From assembly GCF_019656655.1 (NCBI RefSeq), contig NZ_BPMV01000001.1, positions 868,001 to 932,000 on the forward strand: a DNA stretch of 64,000 nt. The letters run 5' to 3'. Positions within the stretch are counted from its first letter, which is position 1. Every line of letters starts with the position of its first letter. Source of the DNA: Tsukamurella sp. TY48. Lineage in GTDB: Bacteria; Actinomycetota; Actinomycetes; Mycobacteriales; Mycobacteriaceae. Below the pieces are notes generated by a model. The model saw nothing but the letters and a program-made list of their open reading frames with translations, did no database searches and had not been told where the DNA came from. This document shows positions 1 through 6,902 of the stretch, in pieces. Made by a program: the position numbers and the translations under genes.

Positions 1-657
1 GGCAACGGGCGCCACCTCGTCACCCCGGAACCGCAGACGGCCGTACGGATCGTCCTCGATGATCCAGAACCCGAATTCGTCCGCGAGCCTTGCCAGTTCC
101 GCGCGTCGCTCGGCCGAGAGCGTGGCACCACCGGGATTGTGGAAGTTCGAGACCGTGTGCACCACCCGCACACCGCCGCGTTCGAGGATGGGCCGCAGCG
201 CGTCGACGCACATGCCGTCGCCGTCCATCGGCACCGCCTCGATGTTCGCTCGCACGGTGGCGAACACCTGCAACGCCCCGGTGTACCCCGGGTCCTCCAC
301 GACCACCGTGTCGCCGGGATCGAGCAGCACCTGCGCCAACAGCGAGAGCGCCTGCTGCGAGCCGTGCGTGATCACCACCGAGCCGGCATCGCGCCCGATC
401 GCCGCCGATTCGCGGGCGTGCACCACCTCGCGGAGCGCGGGTGCGCCCGTCGTCAATCCGTACTGCAGGCTCGACGGTGCCGCCAGCGCCCGCGCCGCGG
501 CCGCGGCGATCCGCTCCGTGGGAAGCAATTCGGGTGCGGGCAGGCCACCTGCGAGCGAGATCACCCCCGGCCGGTCGGTGATCGCGAGTAGGTCACGGAT
601 CGCCGACCCGCGCACATTGCGCACGGCCGCCGACCCCAGTTCTCCGTGTGTCGTCAT
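1..657 (-). CDS. PLP-dependent aminotransferase, class I/II (C-terminal part missing)
   Basis: These are the first 219 codons of a fold-type I aminotransferase of the 2-aminoadipate/aromatic (LysN/MocR-catalytic-domain) kind; the rest lies beyond the window edge. Visible family marks are ISLAGGLPAPE near the N-terminus, the cofactor-phosphate loop THGSQQAL, the substrate/PLP region SNFHNPGG and the cofactor-binding Asp in EDDPYGRLRF. The Schiff-base lysine is expected further on and cannot be checked. There is no GntR wing-helix ahead of the enzyme domain, so this is a free-standing enzyme rather than a MocR regulator. The ATG at 657 was chosen because the conserved domain starts soon after it; no good ribosome-binding site precedes it. 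It is divergent from the kinase-like gene at 759, with a palindromic operator-like sequence between them. The substrate is unknown. Confidence 0.85.
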   Translation of the reverse strand, partial: MTTHGELGSAAVRNVRGSAIRDLLAITDRPGVISLAGGLPAPELLPTERIAAAAARALAAPSSLQYGLTTGAPALREVVHARESAAIGRDAGSVVITHGSQQALSLLAQVLLDPGDTVVVEDPGYTGALQVFATVRANIEAVPMDGDGMCVDALRPILERGGVRVVHTVSNFHNPGGATLSAERRAELARLADEFGFWIIEDDPYGRLRFRGDEVAPVA

Positions 658-690
658 GCGAAGACTCTGACACAGCGCGGTTCACAATGC

Positions 691-716
691 GAGATTCATA
701 TCTCATTCAATGAGAT
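691..716. promoter_or_regulatory. Overlapping inverted repeats between divergent genes (operator candidate)
   Basis: A perfect 17-bp palindrome ATCTCATTCAATGAGAT lies at 700-716. A second, overlapping inverted repeat (GAGAT at 691-695 with ATCTC at 700-704) shares its left arm, so the ATGAGAT/ATCTCAT word occurs three times in 26 bp. It sits in the AT-richer centre of the intergenic region between the aminotransferase and the P-loop gene, where a regulator could control both. No regulator gene is visible beside it. Confidence 0.6.
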
Positions 717-745
717 CGTTGGAGGTGTATCGCCCTCCGTCGGGC

Positions 746-751
746 TAGTGT
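746..751 (+). promoter_or_regulatory. -10 hexamer TAGTGT of a leaderless promoter
   Basis: TAGTGT ends 7 nt before the ATG at 759, and no Shine-Dalgarno sequence lies between. This geometry predicts transcription starting at or next to the start codon. Confidence 0.5.
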
Positions 752-758
752 CCGAGTC

Positions 759-1310
759 ATGCGCATCGTCGTCTCCGGTACCCATGCCAGCGGAAAGAGT
801 TCGCTGATCGACGATTTCGTCCGAGTGAACCCCGAGTACGAGGTGTTGCCCGACCCGTTCGACGCTCTCGCGGACCAGGCACTCGAGGTAGACGCCGGGT
901 TGTTCTACTCCCAGCTCGTGATCGCCGCCGACCGGCTGCGCGGACGGCGGCGAGGCGACCGGGTGATCGCCGAACGCGGCCCCATCGACTTCCTCGCTTA
1001 CCTCCACGCCCTTCGCGATCTGGGAAGGCCGAGCCGGTCCGCCGGATACATCGAGCGCGGCGCCGTAACCACGGCGCAGGCGATGACCTCGGTGGACCTC
1101 CTCGTCCTGCTCCCGCTGCAGCACCGCGACCCGATCACGGTCTCGGCGGACGAAGACCGGGAGCTTCGAGCCGCGACCGATGCCGCGCTCCTCGACCTCG
1201 TCGACGATCCCGACCTCATGGGGAGCACCCGGGTCGTCGAGGTCACGGGCCGGCCCGACGAGCGGCTCGCCCGACTCTGCGCCGCCCTGTCGCCGCCAGA
1301 AAGCCCCTAG
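759..1310 (+). CDS. P-loop ATP-binding protein (AAA_28-like nucleoside/small-molecule kinase)
   Basis: This 183-residue protein opens with a Walker A loop at the very N-terminus (GTHASGKSS, residues 7-15), as in small P-loop kinases. ERGPIDFLAYL around residues 71-81 resembles the DR(S/G)xxD lid/substrate motif of the AAA_28 and deoxynucleoside-kinase-like families. LLVLLPL near residue 115 is probably the core beta strand before the lid. No membrane segment or extra domain is visible. It is a single gene divergent from the aminotransferase and followed by a convergent oxidoreductase. The substrate cannot be inferred from context, and a nicotinamide riboside-kinase-like or nucleotide-kinase role is only one possibility. 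Confidence 0.75.
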   Translation: MRIVVSGTHASGKSSLIDDFVRVNPEYEVLPDPFDALADQALEVDAGLFYSQLVIAADRLRGRRRGDRVIAERGPIDFLAYLHALRDLGRPSRSAGYIERGAVTTAQAMTSVDLLVLLPLQHRDPITVSADEDRELRAATDAALLDLVDDPDLMGSTRVVEVTGRPDERLARLCAALSPPESP

Positions 1311-2038
1311 CCGAAGAACCTGGTGCCCGCGAGGGCCGCGTCGGGACCGGGGAGCAGGGTGTCCTCGTCCAGGTGCGCGCCGAAGTAGGTGGCCTGCGGA
1401 TCGCGGACCACTTCGCGCTCATCGCCGTTCGCCGCAAGAGCGCGCCGCACCAGCTCGTCGAGGGCGAAGGTGTCGGGCCCGGCCACCTCGGCGAAGCGGC
1501 CCAGCGGCGCGGCCGTGGCGGCGGAGGCCACCGCGGCCGCCACATCCGCGGAGGCGATCGGCGCGATGCCCGCGCCCGGCAGGCGGATCACACCGTCGAC
1601 GGTCGACGCGGCGGCGATGCCCGGTACGAACTCGAAGAACTGGGTGGCCCGCACGATCGAGTAGGGCACACCACCGTCACGGATCAACTCCTCCTGCTTG
1701 ATCTTTCCGCGGAAGTACCCGCTCTCCGCGAGCCGATCGGTGCCCACCACCGAGAGCGCGACGTGGTGCCGTACTCCCGCCGCCTTCTCCGCGGCCAACA
1801 GGTTGCCGGTGGATGCGGTGAAGAACTCCAGCACGGCGTCGTCCTCGAACGACGGGGAATTGGCCACGTCGATCACCACATCGGCACCGTCGAGCGCGCC
1901 CGCGAGCCCCTCCCCCGTCACGGCGTTGATCCCCGTGCTCGGCGCCCCCACGATCACCTCGTGTCCGTCGCCCCGCAGCACGCTCACCACCTGGGAACCG
2001 ATGAGTCCGGTACCGCCGATCACCACGAACTTCGCCAT
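1307..2038 (-). CDS. NAD(P)-binding SDR / NmrA-type oxidoreductase, ECF41 partner
   Basis: This 243-residue atypical short-chain dehydrogenase (NmrA/NAD-dependent epimerase group) has its dinucleotide-binding glycine motif GGTGLIG at residues 8-14. The catalytic SYK triad of classical SDRs is not evident, as usual for NmrA-like proteins. The ATG at 2038 is preceded by a strong ribosome-binding site (AGAAGGAGA on the minus strand); an upstream in-frame ATG at 2086 has none. It lies directly downstream of an ECF41 sigma factor. ECF41 genes are typically neighboured by carboxymuconolactone decarboxylases, oxidoreductases or epimerases (COE proteins), so this is its likely regulatory target. Its last 4 nt overlap the convergent gene that ends at 1310. 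Confidence 0.85.
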   Translation of the reverse strand: MAKFVVIGGTGLIGSQVVSVLRGDGHEVIVGAPSTGINAVTGEGLAGALDGADVVIDVANSPSFEDDAVLEFFTASTGNLLAAEKAAGVRHHVALSVVGTDRLAESGYFRGKIKQEELIRDGGVPYSIVRATQFFEFVPGIAAASTVDGVIRLPGAGIAPIASADVAAAVASAATAAPLGRFAEVAGPDTFALDELVRRALAANGDEREVVRDPQATYFGAHLDEDTLLPGPDAALAGTRFFG

Positions 2039-2107
2039 CTCGCTTCTCCTTCTGTGCCGGCCCGACGTCCGCGGGCTCTGCATCAAGGACCGGACAGCGC
2101 CGCGGTC

Positions 2108-2114
2108 TGTGACA
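2108..2114 (-). promoter_or_regulatory. TGTCACA: candidate -35 element recognised by the adjacent ECF41 sigma
   Basis: On the minus strand, TGTCACA stands 2 nt after the sigma-factor stop codon and about 70 nt upstream of the SDR start. TGTCACA is the -35 motif reported for ECF41 promoters. The matching -10 (CGTC-like, about 16 nt on) is imperfect: CGGT occurs at 2092-2089. The call therefore rests mainly on the -35 and its location. Confidence 0.45.
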
Positions 2115-2116
2115 GC

Positions 2117-2974
2117 TCAGCCGAAATCAGTGAGCTTCTCCGGGTTCATGACCCACATGAGCTGCGAGATCCCGCTGTCGTCGGCACTCACGCAGAGCAG
2201 CGCGGAGGGCCGCCCGTCGTGCAGGAACAGCGCCGCGGGCTGGCCGTTGGCCTCCACGATCCGCACCTGTGCGTCCGGCCAGAACCGGGTGGAGAATCCC
2301 GCGACGAACCGGGCCACGTCGTTGCCGCCCACCACCGTGCGGCGCGCGGCCCGGCGCACACCGCCGCCGTCGGTCTCGCTCACCACGTCCGCGGCCAGTA
2401 CCGCTTCGAGGCCGGCGACATCGCCCGCGTGCGCGGCGGCCAGGAAGGCGTCCAGCAGCGTGCGCAGCCGGTCGCGCGAGGCGGTGGTGCGCCGCTCACC
2501 GTCGACCCGCTTGCGCGCGCGGCTCACCACCTGCCGCACCGCGGGCTCGCGCATCTGCAGGATCTCGGCGATCCGGTCGTACGGGTAGTCGAAGGCCTCC
2601 CGCAGCACGTACGCCGCGCGCTCCGCCGGACCGAGCCGCTGCAGCACGTGCAGCACCGCCAGCTCCAGCGCAGCGCGGCGCTCGGCCCCGAGCTGCGGAT
2701 CGGACTCCGTGTCCACAGGGGTGGGGAACCAGGGACCCACATAGGCCTCGCGCCGCGCATGCGCCGACTGGGCGAGATTGAGCGCGAGCCGCGTCGCCGT
2801 CACCACGAGGAAGGCCTCGGGATCGCGGACGTCGGTGCGGTCACCGCCCGCCCAGCGCAGCCACGCGTCCTGCACCACGTCTTCGGCATCCGGTGCGGAG
2901 CCGAGGATGCGGTAGGCGATGCCGAACAGCCGCGGGCGGGCGCGGGTGAACGCGTCGAGCGCGGTGTCCGGCAC
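2117..2974 (-). CDS. sigJ: ECF41-family RNA polymerase sigma factor (SigJ-like)
   Basis: This 285-residue sigma factor has region 2 in its first ~90 residues (RPRLFGIAYRILGS, DAEDVVQDAWLRW) and region 4 around 110-165 (YVLREAFDYPYDRIAEIL, PAVRQVVSRARKR). It then carries a C-terminal SnoaL/NTF2-like extension of about 110 residues. Two ECF41 hallmarks are present in the extension: TDGGGVRRA and a terminal NPEKL. In ECF41 proteins the extension replaces a separate anti-sigma factor and tunes activity; no anti-sigma gene is adjacent here. The start is GTG at 2974, only 6 nt after the lpdA stop, so it may be co-transcribed with lpdA. M. tuberculosis SigJ has the same architecture but lies elsewhere in that genome. 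Confidence 0.88.
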   Translation of the reverse strand: MPDTALDAFTRARPRLFGIAYRILGSAPDAEDVVQDAWLRWAGGDRTDVRDPEAFLVVTATRLALNLAQSAHARREAYVGPWFPTPVDTESDPQLGAERRAALELAVLHVLQRLGPAERAAYVLREAFDYPYDRIAEILQMREPAVRQVVSRARKRVDGERRTTASRDRLRTLLDAFLAAAHAGDVAGLEAVLAADVVSETDGGGVRRAARRTVVGGNDVARFVAGFSTRFWPDAQVRIVEANGQPAALFLHDGRPSALLCVSADDSGISQLMWVMNPEKLTDFG

Positions 2975-2980
2975 GGGCGG

Positions 2981-4384
2981 CTACGCCAGATCGTCCTGAC
3001 GCATCAACTGACGCGCGGCCTCGGTGACCGAACCCGCGAGCGACGGATACACCGAGAAGGTCTGCGCCACATCGTCGACCGAGAGTCCGTTCTGCACCGC
3101 CAGCGTGAGCGGCAGGATCAGCTCGGAGGCGTTCGGCGCCACCACCACGCCACCGATCACCATGCCGGTGTTGGGACGGCAGAAGACCTTCACGAAACCG
3201 CGCTTGAGGCCGGACATCTTCGCGCGCGGGTTGGTCGCGAGCGGCAGCATCACGGTGCGGGCCTGGTACGTGCCCTCGTCGATGGCGGCCTGCGAGACGC
3301 CCACCGTCGCGATCTCGGGGCGGGTGAAGATGGCCGAGCTCACGGTCTTGAGCTTGACGGGCGAGACGCCCTCGCCGAGCGCGTGGTACATCGCGACGCG
3401 GCCCTGCATCGCGGCCACCGAGGCCAGCGGCAGCACGCCGGTGCAGTCGCCGGCGGCGTAGATGCCCGGCACCTTGGTGCGCGAGACGCGGTCCACGGGG
3501 ATGTAGCCGCCCTTGTTCAGCTCGATGCCCACGTCCTCGAGGCCGATGCCCTCGGTGTTCGGGATCGATCCCACGGTCATCAGGCAGTGCGAGCCCTCCA
3601 CGGTGCGCCCGTCGGTGAGCCGCACGATCACGCCGTCCTCCGTGCGCTCCACCTTGTCGGCGTAGGCGCGCTTGACCAGCGAGACACCGCGATCGACCAG
3701 CGCGTCCTCCAGCACCAGCGCCGCGTCCTCGTCCTCGTGCGGCAGCACGCGGTCGCGCGAACTCACCAGGGTCACCTTGATGCCCAGCTCGGTGTAGGCG
3801 TGCACGAATTCGGCACCGGTCACACCGGAGCCCACCACCACCAGGTGGCTGGGCAGCTCCTCCAGGTCGTAGAGCTGACGCCAGGTGACGATGCGCTCAC
3901 CGTCGGGCTGTGCGGACTCCAGCACGCGGGGCGACGCGCCGGTGGCGACGAGCACCACATCGGCCTCCAGCGTCTGCTCCCCGCCGGACGGGGTCACCAC
4001 GTTCACCACGTGCTGCGCCATGCCCGGGCTGCTGGGCGCGAACGAGGCGCGGCCGCGGATCATCCGCACGCCCTCCCCCGCGAGCCGGGCGCGGATGTCG
4101 GCCGACTGCGCGGCGGCCAGGTCCTTGACGCGGCTGTTGATCCGCTCGACGTCGATCTCGACGCGCTCGAAGTGCAGCTCGATGCCCAAGTCCACCGCGC
4201 GCCGGGTCTCGGTGCGGATGCCCGTCGAGGCGATGAACGTCTTCGACGGCACGCAGTCGTAGAGCACGCACGCGCCGCCGATGCCGTCGGCCTCGATCAC
4301 GGTCACGTCGCCGCCGTGCGCCACCGCCACGAGCGCCGCCTCGTACCCGGCCGGACCGCCGCCGATGATCACGATGTTCGTCAT
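2981..4384 (-). CDS. lpdA: Flavoprotein disulfide reductase-family NAD(P)H:quinone oxidoreductase LpdA
   Basis: This 467-residue FAD/NAD(P) enzyme is orthologous by order to M. tuberculosis Rv3303c. It has an FAD-binding motif at the N-terminus (IIGGGPAGYEAA), a second dinucleotide fold (VVGSGVTGAEFV) and the second FAD contact GIYAAGDCTG. Its redox-loop region reads GGACVLYDCVPSK, so both cysteines of a CxxxxC disulfide are present (about residues 39 and 44); M. tuberculosis LpdA lacks one of them. The C-terminal HPT motif of true disulfide reductases is replaced by VYPSL, so lipoamide dehydrogenase activity is not expected. The start at 4384 rather than the upstream in-frame start is supported by the FAD motif position and by TAGCGT 7 nt upstream. 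It probably acts in the cytosol in quinone reduction or oxidative defence. Confidence 0.92.
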   Translation of the reverse strand: MTNIVIIGGGPAGYEAALVAVAHGGDVTVIEADGIGGACVLYDCVPSKTFIASTGIRTETRRAVDLGIELHFERVEIDVERINSRVKDLAAAQSADIRARLAGEGVRMIRGRASFAPSSPGMAQHVVNVVTPSGGEQTLEADVVLVATGASPRVLESAQPDGERIVTWRQLYDLEELPSHLVVVGSGVTGAEFVHAYTELGIKVTLVSSRDRVLPHEDEDAALVLEDALVDRGVSLVKRAYADKVERTEDGVIVRLTDGRTVEGSHCLMTVGSIPNTEGIGLEDVGIELNKGGYIPVDRVSRTKVPGIYAAGDCTGVLPLASVAAMQGRVAMYHALGEGVSPVKLKTVSSAIFTRPEIATVGVSQAAIDEGTYQARTVMLPLATNPRAKMSGLKRGFVKVFCRPNTGMVIGGVVVAPNASELILPLTLAVQNGLSVDDVAQTFSVYPSLAGSVTEAARQLMRQDDLA

Positions 4385-4391
4385 GGGTCCA

Positions 4392-4397
4392 ACGCTA
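4392..4397 (-). promoter_or_regulatory. -10 hexamer TAGCGT of leaderless lpdA promoter
   Basis: On the minus strand TAGCGT is followed by exactly 7 nt and then the lpdA ATG at 4384. No ribosome-binding site is present. Confidence 0.55.
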
Positions 4398-4460
4398 TCG
4401 TCCGCCGCCGCGACGCGTGCGGGCACCATCGCACCCGACCGCCCACCCGGGCCGGCGCGC

Positions 4461-4466
4461 TAAAGT
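4461..4466 (+). promoter_or_regulatory. -10 hexamer TAAAGT of leaderless promoter for the GGCT-like gene
   Basis: TAAAGT is followed by 7 nt and then the GTG start at 4474. It is divergent from the lpdA promoter 64 nt away. Confidence 0.5.
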
Positions 4467-4473
4467 CTGACCT

Positions 4474-4974
4474 GTGCCGATCTACGCCGCCTACGGCTCC
4501 AACATGCACCCCGACCAGATGGCCGAGCGCGCCCCGCACTCGCCGATGTACGGCACGGGGTGGATCCACGGCTGGCGCCTGACCTTCTCCGGCGAGGACA
4601 TCGGCTGGGAGGGCGCGCTCGCCACCGTCACCGAGGACCCGTCCGATCCGGACGCCAAGGTCTTCGTGGTGCTCTACGACGTGACCACCGACGACGAGGT
4701 CTCCCTCGACCGCTGGGAGGGCTCCGAGCTGGGTATTCACGTCAAACTCAAGGTGCGGGTGGAGCTCACCGACGGGGGTTCCGTGCTCGCCTGGTTGTAC
4801 GTGGTGGACGCCTTCGAGGGCGGCTTGCCCTCAGCCCGCTACCTCGGTGTGATGGCCGACGCCGCGTACATCGCCGGCGCGCCGCAGGAGTACGTCCTCG
4901 ACATCCGCACCCGCGAGTCCCGCAACGTGGGCCCCGGTCCCGGCGCCGCCGCCGACGGTGCGCCGGAGGCCTGA
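4474..4974 (+). CDS. Gamma-glutamylcyclotransferase-fold protein (Rv3304-like)
   Basis: This 166-residue GGCT/AIG2-like protein has the diagnostic substrate loop YGSN at residues 7-10, followed by MHPDQM, and aspartate/glutamate-rich beta strands typical of the cyclotransferase barrel. It is the positional counterpart of Rv3304, divergent from lpdA as in M. tuberculosis. Family members cyclise gamma-glutamyl amines or act as gamma-glutamylamine cyclotransferases; the actual substrate here is unknown. The start is GTG at 4474. The last ~20 residues are low-complexity Gly/Ala/Pro and probably disordered. No signal peptide is seen, so it is cytosolic. Confidence 0.82.
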   Translation: MPIYAAYGSNMHPDQMAERAPHSPMYGTGWIHGWRLTFSGEDIGWEGALATVTEDPSDPDAKVFVVLYDVTTDDEVSLDRWEGSELGIHVKLKVRVELTDGGSVLAWLYVVDAFEGGLPSARYLGVMADAAYIAGAPQEYVLDIRTRESRNVGPGPGAAADGAPEA

Positions 4975-5018
4975 CGTCAGTCAGCTCCGGAGGTCGGTGG
5001 GGGCCGCCCGCCGACGAG

Positions 5019-5405
5019 TCAGGCCAGGACGATCCACAGCGCGATGGCGATGACCGCGAGGAGCATCACAGCTGGGATCGCGGCCAGGCTCCAGACCACC
5101 GTGGCGGTGCCCGCGCCGGGACGCGACTGCGGCACCAGGCCGATCCGCCCGTACCCCATGCCCATGTGCGGGCTCGTGTAGTAGACCGTGGCCATCTGCC
5201 CGGGTGCCACTGGCACGTCCAGATTCACCCAGCCCTGCGTGGTGGGATAGGTCTCGGTCACGGCCACGCGATGCACCCCGGGCGTGACGGGAACCACCAG
5301 CCAGTTCAGGTTCGCGGTTTGCATCATGCCGTCGACCACCACCATCGGCACGGCGCCCAGCACTCGGTCGAGCTCGATCCTGATGGCGGAGGGTGCTGCT
5401 GTCAT
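5019..5405 (-). CDS. Hypothetical protein with C-terminal membrane anchor
   Basis: This 128-residue protein of unknown function has a predicted beta-rich N-terminal region of about 95 residues (for example VVPVTPGVHRVAVTE and VPVAPGQMATVYY) and one hydrophobic C-terminal segment (about residues 103-127, AAIPAVMLLAVIAIALWIVL). It is therefore probably tail-anchored, with the bulk of the chain on the cytosolic side. The central beta pattern resembles small PEGA/DUF-like domains, but I do not recognise a family. The ATG at 5405 is the only convincing start. It is convergent with the GGCT gene and may share a transcript with the small gene at 5475-5693. Confidence 0.6.
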   Translation of the reverse strand: MTAAPSAIRIELDRVLGAVPMVVVDGMMQTANLNWLVVPVTPGVHRVAVTETYPTTQGWVNLDVPVAPGQMATVYYTSPHMGMGYGRIGLVPQSRPGAGTATVVWSLAAIPAVMLLAVIAIALWIVLA

Positions 5406-5474
5406 GCCCGAAAGCTATGCGGGCGCGCCTAAGGCACGATTGCCGGACGCTTGTGATCGCGCGTACGACCGAGG

Positions 5475-5693
5475 TCAGGCGGCCTCGGGGCCGCAGGCCT
5501 TCGCCGACGGGGCCGGCTCGATGGCCGCCGCCAGGCGCCGCAGCGCACCGGCGACGGTGAGCCGCAGCCCGGGCCGCGGACGATCCTCGCGGTGCCGTGT
5601 CGTCGCTTCGTCGTGCAGATCCGCCAGCCGGGCATAGACTGCTGCTACCGGTGGATCCGATGTCAGGTTCCAGTGTTCTCGATATCCGCTCAT
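5475..5693 (-). CDS. Small hypothetical protein
   Basis: This possible gene encodes 72 residues from the ATG at 5693, beginning MSGYREHW. An in-frame TTG at 5729 would add 12 residues, but TTG is less likely. The product is basic and helical (VYARLADLHDEATTRHRED), with no membrane segment and no recognised domain. It lies 69 nt upstream of the tail-anchored hypothetical on the same strand and is divergent from the DUF5937 regulator at 5749. Coding status is uncertain, because GC-rich DNA generates many open frames of this size. Confidence 0.35.
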   Translation of the reverse strand: MSGYREHWNLTSDPPVAAVYARLADLHDEATTRHREDRPRPGLRLTVAGALRRLAAAIEPAPSAKACGPEAA

Positions 5694-5748
5694 ATCCCGA
5701 GTACACGCGAACCGCGGCGAAGGTTCCAACGATTTAGGTGGCGCCTAC

Positions 5749-6735
5749 ATGTTGACCTACGTGCTGGACGTCGGCGATCTGGCCGACGCCCGATTCGTGC
5801 TGTCCCCCTTGAACGAGACCGCGCTCAGCCTGTTCCACCTCCGCTCCGATCTCTCGTTCGGTCCGCACCTGGCGCGCTGGCGCCACGACGCCCTCGCCCG
5901 TCGAGACCATTTCGACCACGCAACCATCACGGCCTTGGTCTCCCCTTCCGGCGCGCAGATACCCGACTTCCTGACTCCGCCGCCAGCGGGGAACGCGCGC
6001 CCGAGTTTCGACGAGCACGTGCGCCTCGTCGCGAGCGCGGATGCCGACGCAGTGCGGCAGCAGCTCGTGCAGCTCGGCGAGGGCGCTCCCGTGAGCCCCG
6101 TCCTGGAGACGCTGCTCAGCGACCCCGACCCGGCCGGGCACATCGCCGATGTACTCGCGGACTACCACCGCGCGGCGATTCACCCCCATTGGCCGGCCAT
6201 CGAACGCATCCTCGAGTCGGATATCACCTATCGGGGACGCGAGCTGGCAGCGGGAGGTCCGGCACAGCTGTTCCGATCGTTGACGCCCCGGGTGGCGTGG
6301 AACCGCACGGGAGAACTTCGGATCGATGTGTCCTGCGCATCGGCGAGCGGCGAATTCGCCTCCGACGGCCGGGGCCTGTCGCTCGTTCCCAGCATCTTCA
6401 TCGGCGGCGTGGGTGCCGCCCACGACCCGAACTGCGCCGCACCTCATATCGCCTACCCGGCAAGAGGTTCCGCCACGCTCACCGAATCCGCACCGCCCGT
6501 CGCCGCCGACGCGCTGCGCAAGCTGATCGGTGCGGCGAAGGCGGACCTGCTGGTGGCACTGGAGGAACCATCGGCGGTCAGTGAGTTGGCTCGCGTTCTG
6601 GGGGTGTCACCGTCGGCGATCTCGCAGAGCCTGAAGGTGCTCAGCGCCAACGGGATCGTGGACAGTGCTCGCTACGGCCGCCGGGTCCTGTACCGGCGCA
6701 CCGCGATCGGGGACGCCCTCGTCACCCGCCGATGA
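5749..6735 (+). CDS. DUF5937-type transcriptional regulator with C-terminal ArsR-like winged helix
   Basis: This 328-residue regulator has an N-terminal DUF5937-like region of about 250 residues, starting with FVLSPLNETALSLFHL, as in actinobacterial two-domain ArsR relatives. The C-terminal winged helix covers roughly residues 265-328: ELARVLGVSPSAISQSLKVL is the helix-turn-helix and YGRRVLYRRTAIGDAL the wing. The effector is unknown and no metal-binding Cys motif is seen. The ATG at 5749 has AGGTGG at a suitable distance. It stands alone between a divergent small gene and convergent amiA1, so its targets cannot be named from context. Confidence 0.8.
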   Translation: MLTYVLDVGDLADARFVLSPLNETALSLFHLRSDLSFGPHLARWRHDALARRDHFDHATITALVSPSGAQIPDFLTPPPAGNARPSFDEHVRLVASADADAVRQQLVQLGEGAPVSPVLETLLSDPDPAGHIADVLADYHRAAIHPHWPAIERILESDITYRGRELAAGGPAQLFRSLTPRVAWNRTGELRIDVSCASASGEFASDGRGLSLVPSIFIGGVGAAHDPNCAAPHIAYPARGSATLTESAPPVAADALRKLIGAAKADLLVALEEPSAVSELARVLGVSPSAISQSLKVLSANGIVDSARYGRRVLYRRTAIGDALVTRR

Positions 6736-6740
6736 TCGCC

Positions 6741-6768
6741 GCGTGGGGGACGACGGCCTCCCCCACGC
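6741..6768. terminator. Hairpin terminator between convergent genes
   Basis: GCGTGGGGGA (6741-6750) and TCCCCCACGC (6759-6768) form a perfect 10-bp stem with an 8-nt loop, 5 nt after the regulator's stop codon. There is no U-run, but GC-rich actinobacterial terminators often lack one. The remaining 130 nt before the amiA1 stop hold no other feature I can support. Confidence 0.6.
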
Positions 6769-6902
6769 AACCTCGCCTCCCCCACCGCACGATGTGCTTC
6801 CGATGGGGGTCGGAGTGAATTCACCGCGGATCGGCGCGGCGCGGGGGACGAACGCCCCTCACCCCTAGAGCTCCGAAGCCGCGCCCGGAACTCCGCGGAA
6901 GA

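Noticed and set aside
1373-4582. A 1,069-codon open frame on the plus strand, antisense to the SDR, sigma factor and lpdA
   Set aside because: Its composition (His, Arg, Ala, Gly) is that of the complement of GC-rich coding DNA, it has no recognisable domain, and it covers three well-supported genes on the other strand.
5284-5637. Plus-strand open frame of 117 codons opposite the tail-anchored hypothetical
   Set aside because: The opposite frame has a clear hydrophobic C-terminal helix and better start; this one has no supporting feature.
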